Part shown: positions 7,163 to 15,223 of the stretch, one piece after another
Layout: each line of letters begins with the position of its first letter
Position numbering within the stretch: the stretch's first letter is position 1
Origin: UBA3496 sp964558115
GTDB taxonomy: Bacteria; UBA8248
Direction: 5' to 3'
Assembly (NCBI GenBank): GCA_964558115.1
Contig: CAZLCI010000034.1
Coordinates: 1-21,027, forward strand
Length of the DNA stretch: 21,027 nt
Notes under the pieces: generated by a model
The model's input: only the letters and a program-made list of their open reading frames with translations
Told to the model about the DNA's origin: nothing
Database searches by the model: none
Position numbers and translations under genes: made by a program

Positions 7163-8125
7163 ATGGTATCTAGTGATAAAAAAATTTTAACGAAAAAAAA
7201 ACTAAATGTTTTATTGGCTAATCCTAGAGGTTTTTGTGCTGGTGTAGTTAGAGCGATTGATATTGTGAATCGATCATTAGAAAAATATGGTCCTCCTATT
7301 TATGTTCGTCACGAGATTGTCCACAATAAATATGTAGTGGAATCGCTGAGAAAAAAGGGTGCGCGTTTTGTAAATGAATTAGATGAAGTTCCTGAGGGAG
7401 CTATTACCATTTTTAGTGCTCATGGTGTTGCAAAAAAAGTTTTTGGACAGGCGGAATTGCTTGGTTTAGATGTAGTGGATGCGACTTGTCCATTGGTTGA
7501 GAAGGTTCATGAAGAGGGAAGAAAATATTATGAAAATGGTATGGAAGTTGTTTTAATTGGTCATAAGAACCATCCTGAGGTTGTTGGAACAATGGGACAG
7601 GTTCCCGGCGAGGTGAGATTAATTTCAAGTAAAGAAGATGCTTTAAATTTCAAACCAAAAGATACAAATAAGATTTCCTATATTACTCAAACTACACTTA
7701 GTATTGATGATACTAGTGAAATAGTAAAAATCTTGAAAACTCGTTTCCCAGATATAAAAGGCCCCAACTTAAAAGATATTTGTTATGCGACGCAGAATAG
7801 ACAAACTGCTATCCGGGAAATAGCAAAAAAAGTTGATTTAATTTTAGTTGTAGGTTCTAATAATAGTTCAAATTCAAATAGACTTTGTGAAATTGGCGAA
7901 GCAGTCGATGTCCCTAGTTATCTTGTTGAGAATAAACAATCCTTACAATTAACATGGTTTGAAAATGCGAAAAGTGTTGGTATTAGTGCAGGCGCATCTG
8001 CCCCTGAAGTTTTGGTTGATGAATTAATACAAAGTCTCAAAGTTGAATTTGATTTATCACTTGAAGTTTTAGGTGGTCAAAAAGAGAAAGTTTTTTTCCC
8101 TCTCCCAGATCGTTTAAACTCATAG
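7163..8125 (+). CDS. ispH: 4-hydroxy-3-methylbut-2-enyl diphosphate reductase IspH (LytB)
   Basis: IspH catalyses the last step of the MEP pathway, reducing HMBPP to IPP and DMAPP with a 4Fe-4S cluster in the cytoplasm. All three cluster cysteines are present: Cys25 in R-G-F-C-A-G, Cys109 in D-A-T-C-P-L-V and Cys207 in D-I-C-Y-A-T. Substrate-pocket residues are also in place: His54 (E-I-V-H-N), His87 (S-A-H-G-V), His137 and Glu139 (G-H-K-N-H-P-E-V), and the late S-N-S-N-R-L motif. The 320-residue length is normal, with about 13 extra lysine-rich residues before the first strand. The ATG is bounded by an in-frame TAA just upstream; GAGG lies rather far (about 14 bases) from it. It follows mlaA by 60 bases and converges on thyX, with only nine bases between the stops. 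Confidence 0.98.
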   Translation: MVSSDKKILTKKKLNVLLANPRGFCAGVVRAIDIVNRSLEKYGPPIYVRHEIVHNKYVVESLRKKGARFVNELDEVPEGAITIFSAHGVAKKVFGQAELLGLDVVDATCPLVEKVHEEGRKYYENGMEVVLIGHKNHPEVVGTMGQVPGEVRLISSKEDALNFKPKDTNKISYITQTTLSIDDTSEIVKILKTRFPDIKGPNLKDICYATQNRQTAIREIAKKVDLILVVGSNNSSNSNRLCEIGEAVDVPSYLVENKQSLQLTWFENAKSVGISAGASAPEVLVDELIQSLKVEFDLSLEVLGGQKEKVFFPLPDRLNS

Positions 8126-8134
8126 GTTCTATTT

Positions 8135-8758
8135 TTATTCTCTATCGTCTCTTAATGCTTTCCAGCTAGCTGGAAACATTTTAGCGCTTTGTGCATCGAT
8201 TTTGTCAGCAATTATTTGGGTTTCCTTTTGTGCGTCTGGTTTACAACGTAGATTACATACTCTCGCAAAAGCATAGAGGGTTCCACTCCAATACCATTCG
8301 GTCATCATCGATTGAGGAAGAATCATACGAGCCATTTCCGGAGCAATATCTTTTTCTAACATTTCTTCATATATTTTTTTACAAGTCTCCGTTACTGAAG
8401 TAACGTCAAACTCTATTTCTTCCTCTGAAGAACCTTGTTTTTTATTCTCTGCGGAAAGTCTCCATTTTTTGGGATTATAAAATTCTGGTTCATCGTCAAC
8501 GTAACGTCTTGAAACTTCATTCCAAACTAGGCCAACTTGATGTTTCACTAATTGTCTTGCAACAAAAATAGGAGCTTTGATATGAAATTGCATCGAGGCA
8601 TGACCAAAGGGACTCCAATGATTATGTTTTGCGAGATAATTGATAAGTCTTGAGTCTGCTTTTTCTTTAAATTCTTTGTGTGATTTTGCAAAGGAGACAC
8701 GAGCAGCATTTACTACACTTAAATCGCTACCCATATGATCAACAAGCGTAACATCCAT
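8135..8758 (-). CDS. thyX: flavin-dependent thymidylate synthase ThyX
   Basis: ThyX makes dTMP from dUMP using FAD, NADPH and methylene-tetrahydrofolate, replacing ThyA. The ATG follows GGAG five bases upstream; the product has 207 residues, at the short end of the family. Recognisable parts are L-V-D-H-M-G-S-D-L (5-13), N-A-A-R-V-S-F (17-23), L-A-K-H-N-H-W-S-P-F-G-H (42-53), A-P-I-F-V-A-R-Q-L (62-70) and N-E-V-S-R-R-Y (80-86). The signature R-H-R-x7-S appears as K(72)-H-Q-x8-S(83), with Lys and Gln for the two arginines and one extra residue before N-E. The first arginine may be served by Arg68. Similar variants are, from memory, common in phages and marine bacteria, so the enzyme is probably active. 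It is a single-gene leftward unit converging on ispH. Confidence 0.96.
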   Translation of the reverse strand: MDVTLVDHMGSDLSVVNAARVSFAKSHKEFKEKADSRLINYLAKHNHWSPFGHASMQFHIKAPIFVARQLVKHQVGLVWNEVSRRYVDDEPEFYNPKKWRLSAENKKQGSSEEEIEFDVTSVTETCKKIYEEMLEKDIAPEMARMILPQSMMTEWYWSGTLYAFARVCNLRCKPDAQKETQIIADKIDAQSAKMFPASWKALRDDRE

Positions 8759-8971
8759 AATTTCTCCATATAAATTTTATGGTTTCGATAGTTTTAGAAA
8801 GTTCAGAAAGACGGGCAGGTACTAAAATAATTTATTTGTAAATCTGAGTTGCTATCATAAGATAAAGTTAGAGGCGGCGAGTAAAAAATTGAAAAACTTT
8901 AATCAATGTGAATATATTATCTACTTTATTTATGTTCTCTACAAGAGAAATCTTTTTGTTTTACTTTCTAC

Positions 8972-8997
8972 AACTTGCAAGTTTTAAATTTTATAAT
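8972..8997 (+). promoter_or_regulatory. candidate operator palindrome plus -10 box for the RND operon
   Basis: AACTTGCAAGTT (8972-8983) is a perfect 12-base palindrome and is followed eight bases later by TATAAT (8992-8997). The palindrome overlaps the expected -35 zone, the place where a TetR- or MarR-type repressor would block polymerase. No regulator gene is adjacent, so the assignment rests on geometry only. Confidence 0.35.
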
Positions 8998-9038
8998 TTG
9001 TATATAGACTCTTATTGTGTAGGATCAGTCTTGCTTAC

Positions 9039-9076
9039 TAATTAATCTTTTTCGTCGTGAGTTTGTCGATTAATTA
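9039..9076. repeat. 9-bp inverted repeat in the RND operon leader
   Basis: TAATTAATC (9039-9047) and GATTAATTA (9068-9076) are perfect inverse complements separated by 20 bases, with centres 29 bases apart, near three helical turns. It lies 28 bases before the adaptor start. It could be an operator or a weak AT-only mRNA stem; chance is a real alternative in this AT-rich stretch. Confidence 0.3.
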
Positions 9077-9103
9077 TTAATAATTTTTATAAAAGGATTT
9101 TTT

Positions 9104-10234
9104 TTGAAATTACTATTTATTTGTTTTAATGTTTTTATTTTTTTCTTTTCCTCTTCTATGTTTTATGGAATAGAAGCAAAAAAACGAAGAGGAAGAAAGC
9201 GTCCTCCACCATTAGTTTCAGTTGCTAAAGTCGTAAAACGAGAGGTTAGCAATCGTCTTAACTCAATAGGAACGGCAAACCCTTATCGAAAATCTATAGT
9301 AAGTTCGCAAATTGAAGGTCGGGTTAGTACATTTCCAGTTTTTCAAGGAACTTATGTTGAAGCAGGTAAATCAATAATCGCAACTCTCGAAAAAAATAGT
9401 CTTGAGATAGATTTACGAGTTAAGAAAGCAGAATTAGAAAAAGCTAAACAAGATTTATTAAGTAACAAACGCGATCTAAAAAGAGCAAAGGATCTGTTAT
9501 CTCGTTTGATTATAGATAGAGTAAACTTTGATAGAATCGATACCAAACACCAAAAATCTATTTTTGAAGTAAATAGAGTTCAAGCTTTAATTGAACGCAT
9601 TTCTGATCAACTTTTGAAAGCCACGATTCGGTCTCCTCTAACTGGTTTTGTTACCTATAAATGGTCAGAGGTAGGAGAATGGGTTCAAAAGGGAGGGAGA
9701 CTAGTAGAGGTTGTGGAGGTATCAAAAATAATTGTTCGTTCACCAGTTTCTGAGAAACAAATTCATACCATTAAAAAAGGTGACAAAGTTCGCGTGTCAT
9801 TTGATGCTCTCAATGGAAAAACTTTTTACGGAAAAGTCCGAAGCATAATACCTCTTGCTGATCTCAAGAGTCGAACTTTTCCCGTAGAATTCATTTTAAA
9901 AAATACAAAAGATTTTGCTATTAAAGCTGGAATGTTTTCCAGAGTTACTATCGAATACGGAACTAAAAAAACGGCAATTCTTATTCCAAAAGACTCGGTT
10001 GTAATTAGAAGACGCGGGATGTCTGTTTTTGTTTTAGAAGATAATCAAAAGGTTAGCGAAATTTTATTTAATCCTGTTAGGAGTGTCGATTCTTTTGTAG
10101 AAGTACCAAAAAGAATTTTAAAACCAGGGCAAAAAGTCGTAACACAAGGGAATGAAAATCTTAGAAATGGAATGTCTGTTAGAATAAGAGGTAATAAGAG
10201 TAGTTGGAAGAAAAAACGTTTGAATCGTCGTTAG
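9104..10234 (+). CDS. RND efflux periplasmic adaptor (membrane fusion protein)
   Basis: Adaptor that links an RND pump in the inner membrane to an outer-membrane channel. The start is TTG at 9104, with AAAAGGA seven bases upstream. The 376-residue product opens with a signal sequence (hydrophobic core about 3-20), then a strikingly basic stretch K-K-R-R-G-R-K-R followed by P-P-P. Domain order: beta-barrel/lipoyl half-motif (about 62-98, I-E-G-R-V-S-T-F-P-V), helical hairpin coiled coil (about 100-170), second lipoyl half (about 172-205, I-R-S-P-L-T-G-F-V), beta-barrel domain (about 208-285) and membrane-proximal domain (about 286-365). No cysteine follows the signal core, so it is not obviously a lipoprotein and may stay anchored by its N-terminal helix. 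The permease follows after 65 bases. No TolC-type gene lies in the window, so the pump must borrow one encoded elsewhere. Confidence 0.93.
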   Translation: MKLLFICFNVFIFFFSSSMFYGIEAKKRRGRKRPPPLVSVAKVVKREVSNRLNSIGTANPYRKSIVSSQIEGRVSTFPVFQGTYVEAGKSIIATLEKNSLEIDLRVKKAELEKAKQDLLSNKRDLKRAKDLLSRLIIDRVNFDRIDTKHQKSIFEVNRVQALIERISDQLLKATIRSPLTGFVTYKWSEVGEWVQKGGRLVEVVEVSKIIVRSPVSEKQIHTIKKGDKVRVSFDALNGKTFYGKVRSIIPLADLKSRTFPVEFILKNTKDFAIKAGMFSRVTIEYGTKKTAILIPKDSVVIRRRGMSVFVLEDNQKVSEILFNPVRSVDSFVEVPKRILKPGQKVVTQGNENLRNGMSVRIRGNKSSWKKKRLNRR

Positions 10235-10299
10235 AATTAAAGATGTTGATAAATCTAATTCATTTTCTTTTCTAAATTTTAGTTTTACAGGAGTAAATT

Positions 10300-13200
10300 T
10301 TGAATTTGCCAAGATCTTGTGTGAAGAATCCTGTCACTACAATGGTTTTTGTGATTCTTGCTGTTCTATTTGGTCTAATAAGCCTTTATCGTATTCCTGT
10401 CCAGATGAAACCAACCATAGATAGACCAGTAATAACAGTAGATACAGGTTATAAAGGTGCTGCGCCTCTAGAGGTTGAAGAAGAAGTCACAAAAGGAATA
10501 GAGAAAAGACTTACTTCTGTGGAGGGTCTATCTAGAATGACGTCCACAAGTCAGGAGGGACGTTCAAGGGTAATTCTAGAGTTTGATTGGGGAACTAACA
10601 AAAACGTTGCAAGGCTGGATGTTTCTGAAAAGCTTGGCCTAGTCAGGAATTTACCAGATGATTCTGATAAACCTATCGTAAAAGCAGTGAATTCTGATTC
10701 ACAAAGACCGATCGCTTGGATAATGTTAAAAACGGACCTTCCTTTAAATAATGTCCTTATGGTTGCAGATGATGAAATTCGCCCAAAATTTGAAAGGATA
10801 GATGGAGTTGGTTCGGTTCGCTTATATGGAGGTTCAAGAAGAGAAGTTAGAGTTACTATGGATTATGAAGCTATGAGTGCAAGAGGAATAACAGTTCGTT
10901 CTTTGCGAGATGCCTTGATTAAGGAAAATCAAAATACAAAAGGTGGAAAGATAGATGAAGGAAAGAGGAGATATGCAGTAAGAACAATTGGTAATTTTAC
11001 AAATATTTCTCAATTAAAAAGCGTTATTGTTGCTCGTACTTTATCTGGACCAGTATATCTCAGAGACATAGCTGACGTAAATTTTGATTATGCGGAGCCC
11101 TCCAGAAAGATTCGTCAAAATGGGAAACCTGCTTTAGGATTTGGAATTTTGAGAAAAACTGGTGCAAATACAGTTGCAGTAATGAAGAGAGTAAGAAAAG
11201 CAATTAAAGAAGTAAACATAAGGTACAGTGGAAGAGATATTCGTCTAAAACAAGTATACGATGAGACTAAATATATCGACCAATCACGAAATCTAGTTAT
11301 TAACAATATTTATATTGGCGGAACTCTTGCCGTCACTATTCTATTGATTTTCCTTGCAAGTATTTCTGGAATTTTAGTAGTGGGTATAGCCATTCCTGTT
11401 GCTGTAATAGCTACTTTTATATTTATTTTTATATTAGATAGATCTATGAATATTATTTCGTTGGCTGGACTTGCTTTTGCTGTTGGTATGGTCGTGGATA
11501 ATTCTATTGTAGTTTTGGAAAATATTTTTCGTCATAAGGAAATGGGAAAATCAAGTTGGAATGCATCAATTGATGGTGCTACAGAGGTATGGGGTGCCGT
11601 ATTGGCGTCTACACTTACGACCTTGGCTGTGTTTATACCTATTATTTTTTTACAGGATGAATCTGGACAACTTTTTAAAGATATTGCAATTGCGATAAGC
11701 GCTGCTGTCGGGATTTCTTTAGTAGTTTCTGTCACGGTTGTTCCAATGTTAACTTCAAGGTTTTTAAAATCATCACAATTAGATAATTTTTTATTGAAAA
11801 TTTTCACTTTCCTCCAATTGTACGCGATAGGTAGATTTATACAGAGAGCATATATTTCTATTTTACGTTGGTTTATGCGTGGAGTTTTAAAAAGAATATG
11901 TGTTGTATTGCTTATAACTATTGGAGCTGTATTAATCGCTTGGAAATATTTTCCTCCAATTGACTATTTGCCAAAGGGTAACAGAAATCTTTTTTTTGTT
12001 TTCCTAAGAATGCCACCTGGGCTTAATTTAAATAAAGTCGATGGAATAATTAACAAATTAGAAAAAAAATTCAATAAATTAGAAGAACTTGATCGTTTTT
12101 TTGCTGTAATCAGAGTTCAAAGACCTATTATTGGATTAGTAGCAAAAGAAAAATTTTCTGATCTCAAATCCATGAGGAAACTTAATAAAAAACTTTTTAG
12201 AATGGTGCAGGGGATTCCTGGCGTTAGGGCATTTGTGACCCAAGCTTCACTGTTTCGCCGAAGAGGGTCTGGTTTTATAGGTGGCATAAATCTTCATGTA
12301 GATATTACAGGGAATAGTTTGCAGGAAATTCAAAGAATTTCAGGTGATGTTGGAGAAAGTGCGAAGAAATTAAAGGGAGTTCGTTTCGTTAATAGTAGTT
12401 TTGATCTTGGTAGTCCAGAATTGCAGGTTCATGTTGATCGAGAAAAAGCTGCTAATTTAGGAATATCAGTAAGTGAGTTAGGAGATCTGGTCGAAACACT
12501 AGTAAATGGCACAAGAGCAGGTTTATTTTTTGACGATGGAGAAGAATTAAATATTATACTTCGTGATCAGACAACTAATTTTTTAAAGACACAACAACTT
12601 TCTAAAATCAAGATAAATGAAAAAAGTGGAAATATTGTTGAATTGAGGGATATCGCAGAAATACGTCCCGCTCTAGGGCCAACAAAAATAGAACATATAG
12701 ACAGGGATCGTTCTTTAAGTATTACTGTGAATATTGGAGAAGATTTACCATTACAAATAGCGATTGATCGAATGAAGGAAAAAGTTATCAGTCCTATTCG
12801 AAAGAAACTACCTCTTGGATATTCTGTCAACGTTGCGGGTAGAGCAAAAGATTTAGAACGAACTTGGGATTCTCTTAAATGGTCATTTTTACTTGCACTA
12901 TTTATAACGTATCTTTTAATGGCAGCATTGTTTGAAGCTTGGAGTTATCCATTCATTATTATGTTTAGTGTTCCATTTGCTACTACAGGAGGAATTTTAC
13001 TAGTCTCTTTCGTGAATTCTATCGAATCTTCGGTAAAAATGGATACCTTGACGATGCTTGGGTTTATAATTCTTACTGGTATTGTGGTGAATAATGCGAT
13101 TCTATTGGTACATCAATCATTAAATCATTTTCGTTCGGGTATGAAAATGAAAGATGCTATTTTGGAAAGTTGTAAAGATAGAATGCGTCCGATTTTTATG

Positions 13201-13395
13201 ACAACTGCGACTACTGTTTTTGGAATGCTACCTCTAGTAACTTCTACTGGTTCAGGCAGTGAACTATATAGGGGATTAGGTTCTGCAGTTCTTGGAGGAT
13301 TAGCGACATCGGCTTTATTTACGCTGATCTTAATTCCTGTCATTTTTTCTTTATGGGTTGATTTAGTCTCAAAGGTTACACGTAAAAAAATTTAA
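10300..13395 (+). CDS. RND efflux permease, AcrB/HAE family
   Basis: Proton-driven inner-membrane efflux transporter, 1031 residues, the normal AcrB-family length. The start is TTG at 10300 with CAGGAG six bases upstream. The order is as expected: TM1 (about 10-30), porter subdomains (about 40-330), TM2-TM6 from about 333, a second large periplasmic loop (about 560-865), then TM8-TM12. The TM4 proton-relay segment is G-M-V-V-D(400)-N(401)-S-I-V-V-L-E-N, one Asp where AcrB has two. In TM10 the segment is G-I-V-V-N(931)-N(932)-A-I-L-L-V, lacking the AcrB lysine. These variants occur in other HAE-type pumps, so function is likely retained. Substrates (drugs, detergents, fatty acids) cannot be inferred. 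Its stop overlaps that of the convergent hydrolase gene within a TTAA, leaving no room for a terminator. Confidence 0.95.
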   Translation: MNLPRSCVKNPVTTMVFVILAVLFGLISLYRIPVQMKPTIDRPVITVDTGYKGAAPLEVEEEVTKGIEKRLTSVEGLSRMTSTSQEGRSRVILEFDWGTNKNVARLDVSEKLGLVRNLPDDSDKPIVKAVNSDSQRPIAWIMLKTDLPLNNVLMVADDEIRPKFERIDGVGSVRLYGGSRREVRVTMDYEAMSARGITVRSLRDALIKENQNTKGGKIDEGKRRYAVRTIGNFTNISQLKSVIVARTLSGPVYLRDIADVNFDYAEPSRKIRQNGKPALGFGILRKTGANTVAVMKRVRKAIKEVNIRYSGRDIRLKQVYDETKYIDQSRNLVINNIYIGGTLAVTILLIFLASISGILVVGIAIPVAVIATFIFIFILDRSMNIISLAGLAFAVGMVVDNSIVVLENIFRHKEMGKSSWNASIDGATEVWGAVLASTLTTLAVFIPIIFLQDESGQLFKDIAIAISAAVGISLVVSVTVVPMLTSRFLKSSQLDNFLLKIFTFLQLYAIGRFIQRAYISILRWFMRGVLKRICVVLLITIGAVLIAWKYFPPIDYLPKGNRNLFFVFLRMPPGLNLNKVDGIINKLEKKFNKLEELDRFFAVIRVQRPIIGLVAKEKFSDLKSMRKLNKKLFRMVQGIPGVRAFVTQASLFRRRGSGFIGGINLHVDITGNSLQEIQRISGDVGESAKKLKGVRFVNSSFDLGSPELQVHVDREKAANLGISVSELGDLVETLVNGTRAGLFFDDGEELNIILRDQTTNFLKTQQLSKIKINEKSGNIVELRDIAEIRPALGPTKIEHIDRDRSLSITVNIGEDLPLQIAIDRMKEKVISPIRKKLPLGYSVNVAGRAKDLERTWDSLKWSFLLALFITYLLMAALFEAWSYPFIIMFSVPFATTGGILLVSFVNSIESSVKMDTLTMLGFIILTGIVVNNAILLVHQSLNHFRSGMKMKDAILESCKDRMRPIFMTTATTVFGMLPLVTSTGSGSELYRGLGSAVLGGLATSALFTLILIPVIFSLWVDLVSKVTRKKI

Positions 13396-14183
13396 TTTTC
13401 TTCTAGAAAAGAATCCACGGCATTATTCCATTCGCAATGACTTCTTCTATAACTATAATGTCCCCCTTCATCTAGAATTACTAATTTGGAATTACTAATT
13501 TTAGATTGTAAATCTTCAGCATAATATGGAGGAGTGAGGGCATCATCTTTTGCAGCAATAATTAAAGAAGGTTTTTTGATAAGATGTAGTTCTGAAAGGC
13601 GGTCATGTGATAATGTCATATCAAGTCTTGAAGAGATTACTTCAACAGAACCAATAGTTTTTTTTTGTTTCGCTTCTAATTCAAGTAAGTTGTCATACAT
13701 GTTCTTAAATTGTGTCCATCCAGCAGTCCAAAGAGAACTGAATTTAATATATTCTTCCCTTCCATAGGATTCAGCAATATGTTTTCTAGATGTTTGAACC
13801 CTAGTCATATATTCGTCTGCTTTTGTCCAAGTGTTAGAGAAAATACAAGCTTTAATTCTATCTGGATAATCTAAAGCTAGATTTTGTAAAACACAACCAC
13901 CAGTTGAAGTACCTGCAACGAAAGCTTTATCGATATCTAATGTATCCATAAGCGCAATTGCATCTTTTGCAATTAAATCTGTTGAGTAAGCATTTAAAGG
14001 TTTATCACTTTCCCCGGTACCTCTATGATCAAAAGAGATGCAACGGTATTTTTTCTCAAAATGAGGAATTTGAAAATCCCATGCGTCTAAAATTCCAGTA
14101 AGTCCAGGAATAAATAAAAAAGCATCCCCTTCGCCTGAGTCAGAGTAATTTATAAAAAGATCTCCTGTGTTGATTCGTGTCAT
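13392..14183 (-). CDS. alpha/beta hydrolase, last gene of the TTT operon
   Basis: Cytoplasmic alpha/beta-fold hydrolase of 263 residues, resembling 3-oxoadipate enol-lactonase and related esterases (COG0596). The start ATG follows AGAGGA six to seven bases upstream. The catalytic triad is visible: Ser93 in the elbow G-T-S-T-G-G, Asp214 in A-K-D-D-A-L-T-P, and His242 in E-G-G-H-Y-S. The oxyanion segment is I-P-G-L-T-G (25-30), and F-D-H-R-G-T-G-E-S-D (51-60) is the second family motif. It begins 18 bases after the Gfo/Idh gene and ends the operon, so it probably acts on a compound brought in by TctABC or formed by the oxidoreductase. Ester, lactone or acyl-conjugate hydrolysis are equally possible. 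The last four bases overlap the end of the convergent RND permease gene. Confidence 0.9.
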   Translation of the reverse strand: MTRINTGDLFINYSDSGEGDAFLFIPGLTGILDAWDFQIPHFEKKYRCISFDHRGTGESDKPLNAYSTDLIAKDAIALMDTLDIDKAFVAGTSTGGCVLQNLALDYPDRIKACIFSNTWTKADEYMTRVQTSRKHIAESYGREEYIKFSSLWTAGWTQFKNMYDNLLELEAKQKKTIGSVEVISSRLDMTLSHDRLSELHLIKKPSLIIAAKDDALTPPYYAEDLQSKISNSKLVILDEGGHYSYRRSHCEWNNAVDSFLEEN

Positions 14184-14201
14184 TGTCTTTCCTCTTATTT
14201 T

Positions 14202-15212
14202 TTAGTTTTCTGCATCTAGAATTTCTTGAACTTTCACAGTTCTATTTTCTTTTGCAGACATAACACCTGCCATTATTACAGCGAGAGATTCAACAGCCCT
14301 AAATCCATCAACTTCTGGTTTTAAATTTTCTCTAACGCAATTTGCAAATTCGTCCAGTTCTTCGACGATAGTATCATTTTTAATGTAATTCACAGGGTTA
14401 GGAGATTCTTCTCCTCTAGACAGAATACGCAAACCGTCGAAATGATTAAAATATGCGGTAGCAGTTTTTCCATAAATATTCATTAAGTAGTATTCGGAAG
14501 CAGAGGCATAACTCGCAGTTAAATTTGAAAGAGATCCATTTTCATGCTCCAGAATTAGGTTGGCGATATCTGGATTCTCACCCGGTAAAACTAATTGAGC
14601 AGTTTTAGCAGCAACGGATTTAACTGGTCCCATCAAGAATTCAAGAACGTCTACATAGTGTATTCCTATTTGGAGCATGACTCCTCCAGGCATACCTTCT
14701 GACTCATATCTCCAGTGTCCAAGTTCAAATTGTCCTTCCCGGTCTCTACTAATATTACATTCAGCTTGTACCATCTTTCCAAAATTTCCCTTTTCAATTT
14801 CCTTTTTTATCCATCTAAATTGATTCTCTCTCCTTCTTTGGTATCCGATAGATAATACAATATTTTCTCTTGCACAAATTTCAGCAATCTTTTTTCCATC
14901 TTTTATATTGTGTGCTATAGGTTTATCAAGAAAAACATGTTTTTGAGATATTGCAGCATTTTCAGTTGTTTCCAGGTGTACATGATTGGGTGTTGTATTA
15001 ATGATTGCCTCTATAGAATCGTCCTGAAGTATTTCTTTGTAACTAGATGCAGCACTACAATTATATTTTTCTGCAAACTTTTTCCTTTTATCTTCAGAAC
15101 GACTGTAACAACTTACTATGTCTAATTTATTTGTTTTTTTAATTGCATCAGCTAAAACATCTGACCACCATCCCATTCCCAAACTTGCTACACGTACTGG
15201 TTCAAAACTCAT
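14202..15212 (-). CDS. Gfo/Idh/MocA family NAD(P)-dependent oxidoreductase
   Basis: Two-domain oxidoreductase, usually acting on sugars, inositols or their derivatives. The product has 336 residues; the ATG follows AGGAG eight bases upstream. The N-terminal Rossmann domain (about 6-125) has V-A-S-L-G-M-G-W-W-S-D (8-18) and I-I-N-T-T-P-N-H-V-H (70-79). The catalytic E-K-P motif reads L-D(96)-K(97)-P(98), Asp in place of the usual Glu with the key Lys retained. The C-terminal domain carries M-P-G-G-V-M-L-Q-I-G-I-H(185)-Y-V-D(188), where His is the expected catalytic partner. It lies 11 bases after tctA and 18 bases before the hydrolase gene, so it is in the TTT operon. Family members also include ether-cleaving and dehalogenating enzymes, so the substrate need not be a free sugar. 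Confidence 0.92.
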   Translation of the reverse strand: MSFEPVRVASLGMGWWSDVLADAIKKTNKLDIVSCYSRSEDKRKKFAEKYNCSAASSYKEILQDDSIEAIINTTPNHVHLETTENAAISQKHVFLDKPIAHNIKDGKKIAEICARENIVLSIGYQRRRENQFRWIKKEIEKGNFGKMVQAECNISRDREGQFELGHWRYESEGMPGGVMLQIGIHYVDVLEFLMGPVKSVAAKTAQLVLPGENPDIANLILEHENGSLSNLTASYASASEYYLMNIYGKTATAYFNHFDGLRILSRGEESPNPVNYIKNDTIVEELDEFANCVRENLKPEVDGFRAVESLAVIMAGVMSAKENRTVKVQEILDAEN

Positions 15213-15223
15213 AAATAATACTC

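Larger units (their letters stand above)
8759..9103. other. divergent control region between thyX and RND efflux genes
   Basis: These 345 bases without a gene carry the promoters of leftward thyX and the rightward efflux operon. On the plus strand there is a perfect TATAAT at 8992-8997, about 107 bases before the adaptor start. It has no good -35, but a perfect palindrome lies where the -35 region would be. A second inverted repeat lies in the leader (9039-9076). No open frame with a ribosome site is visible, and I recognise no riboswitch or RNA gene. Confidence 0.5.
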
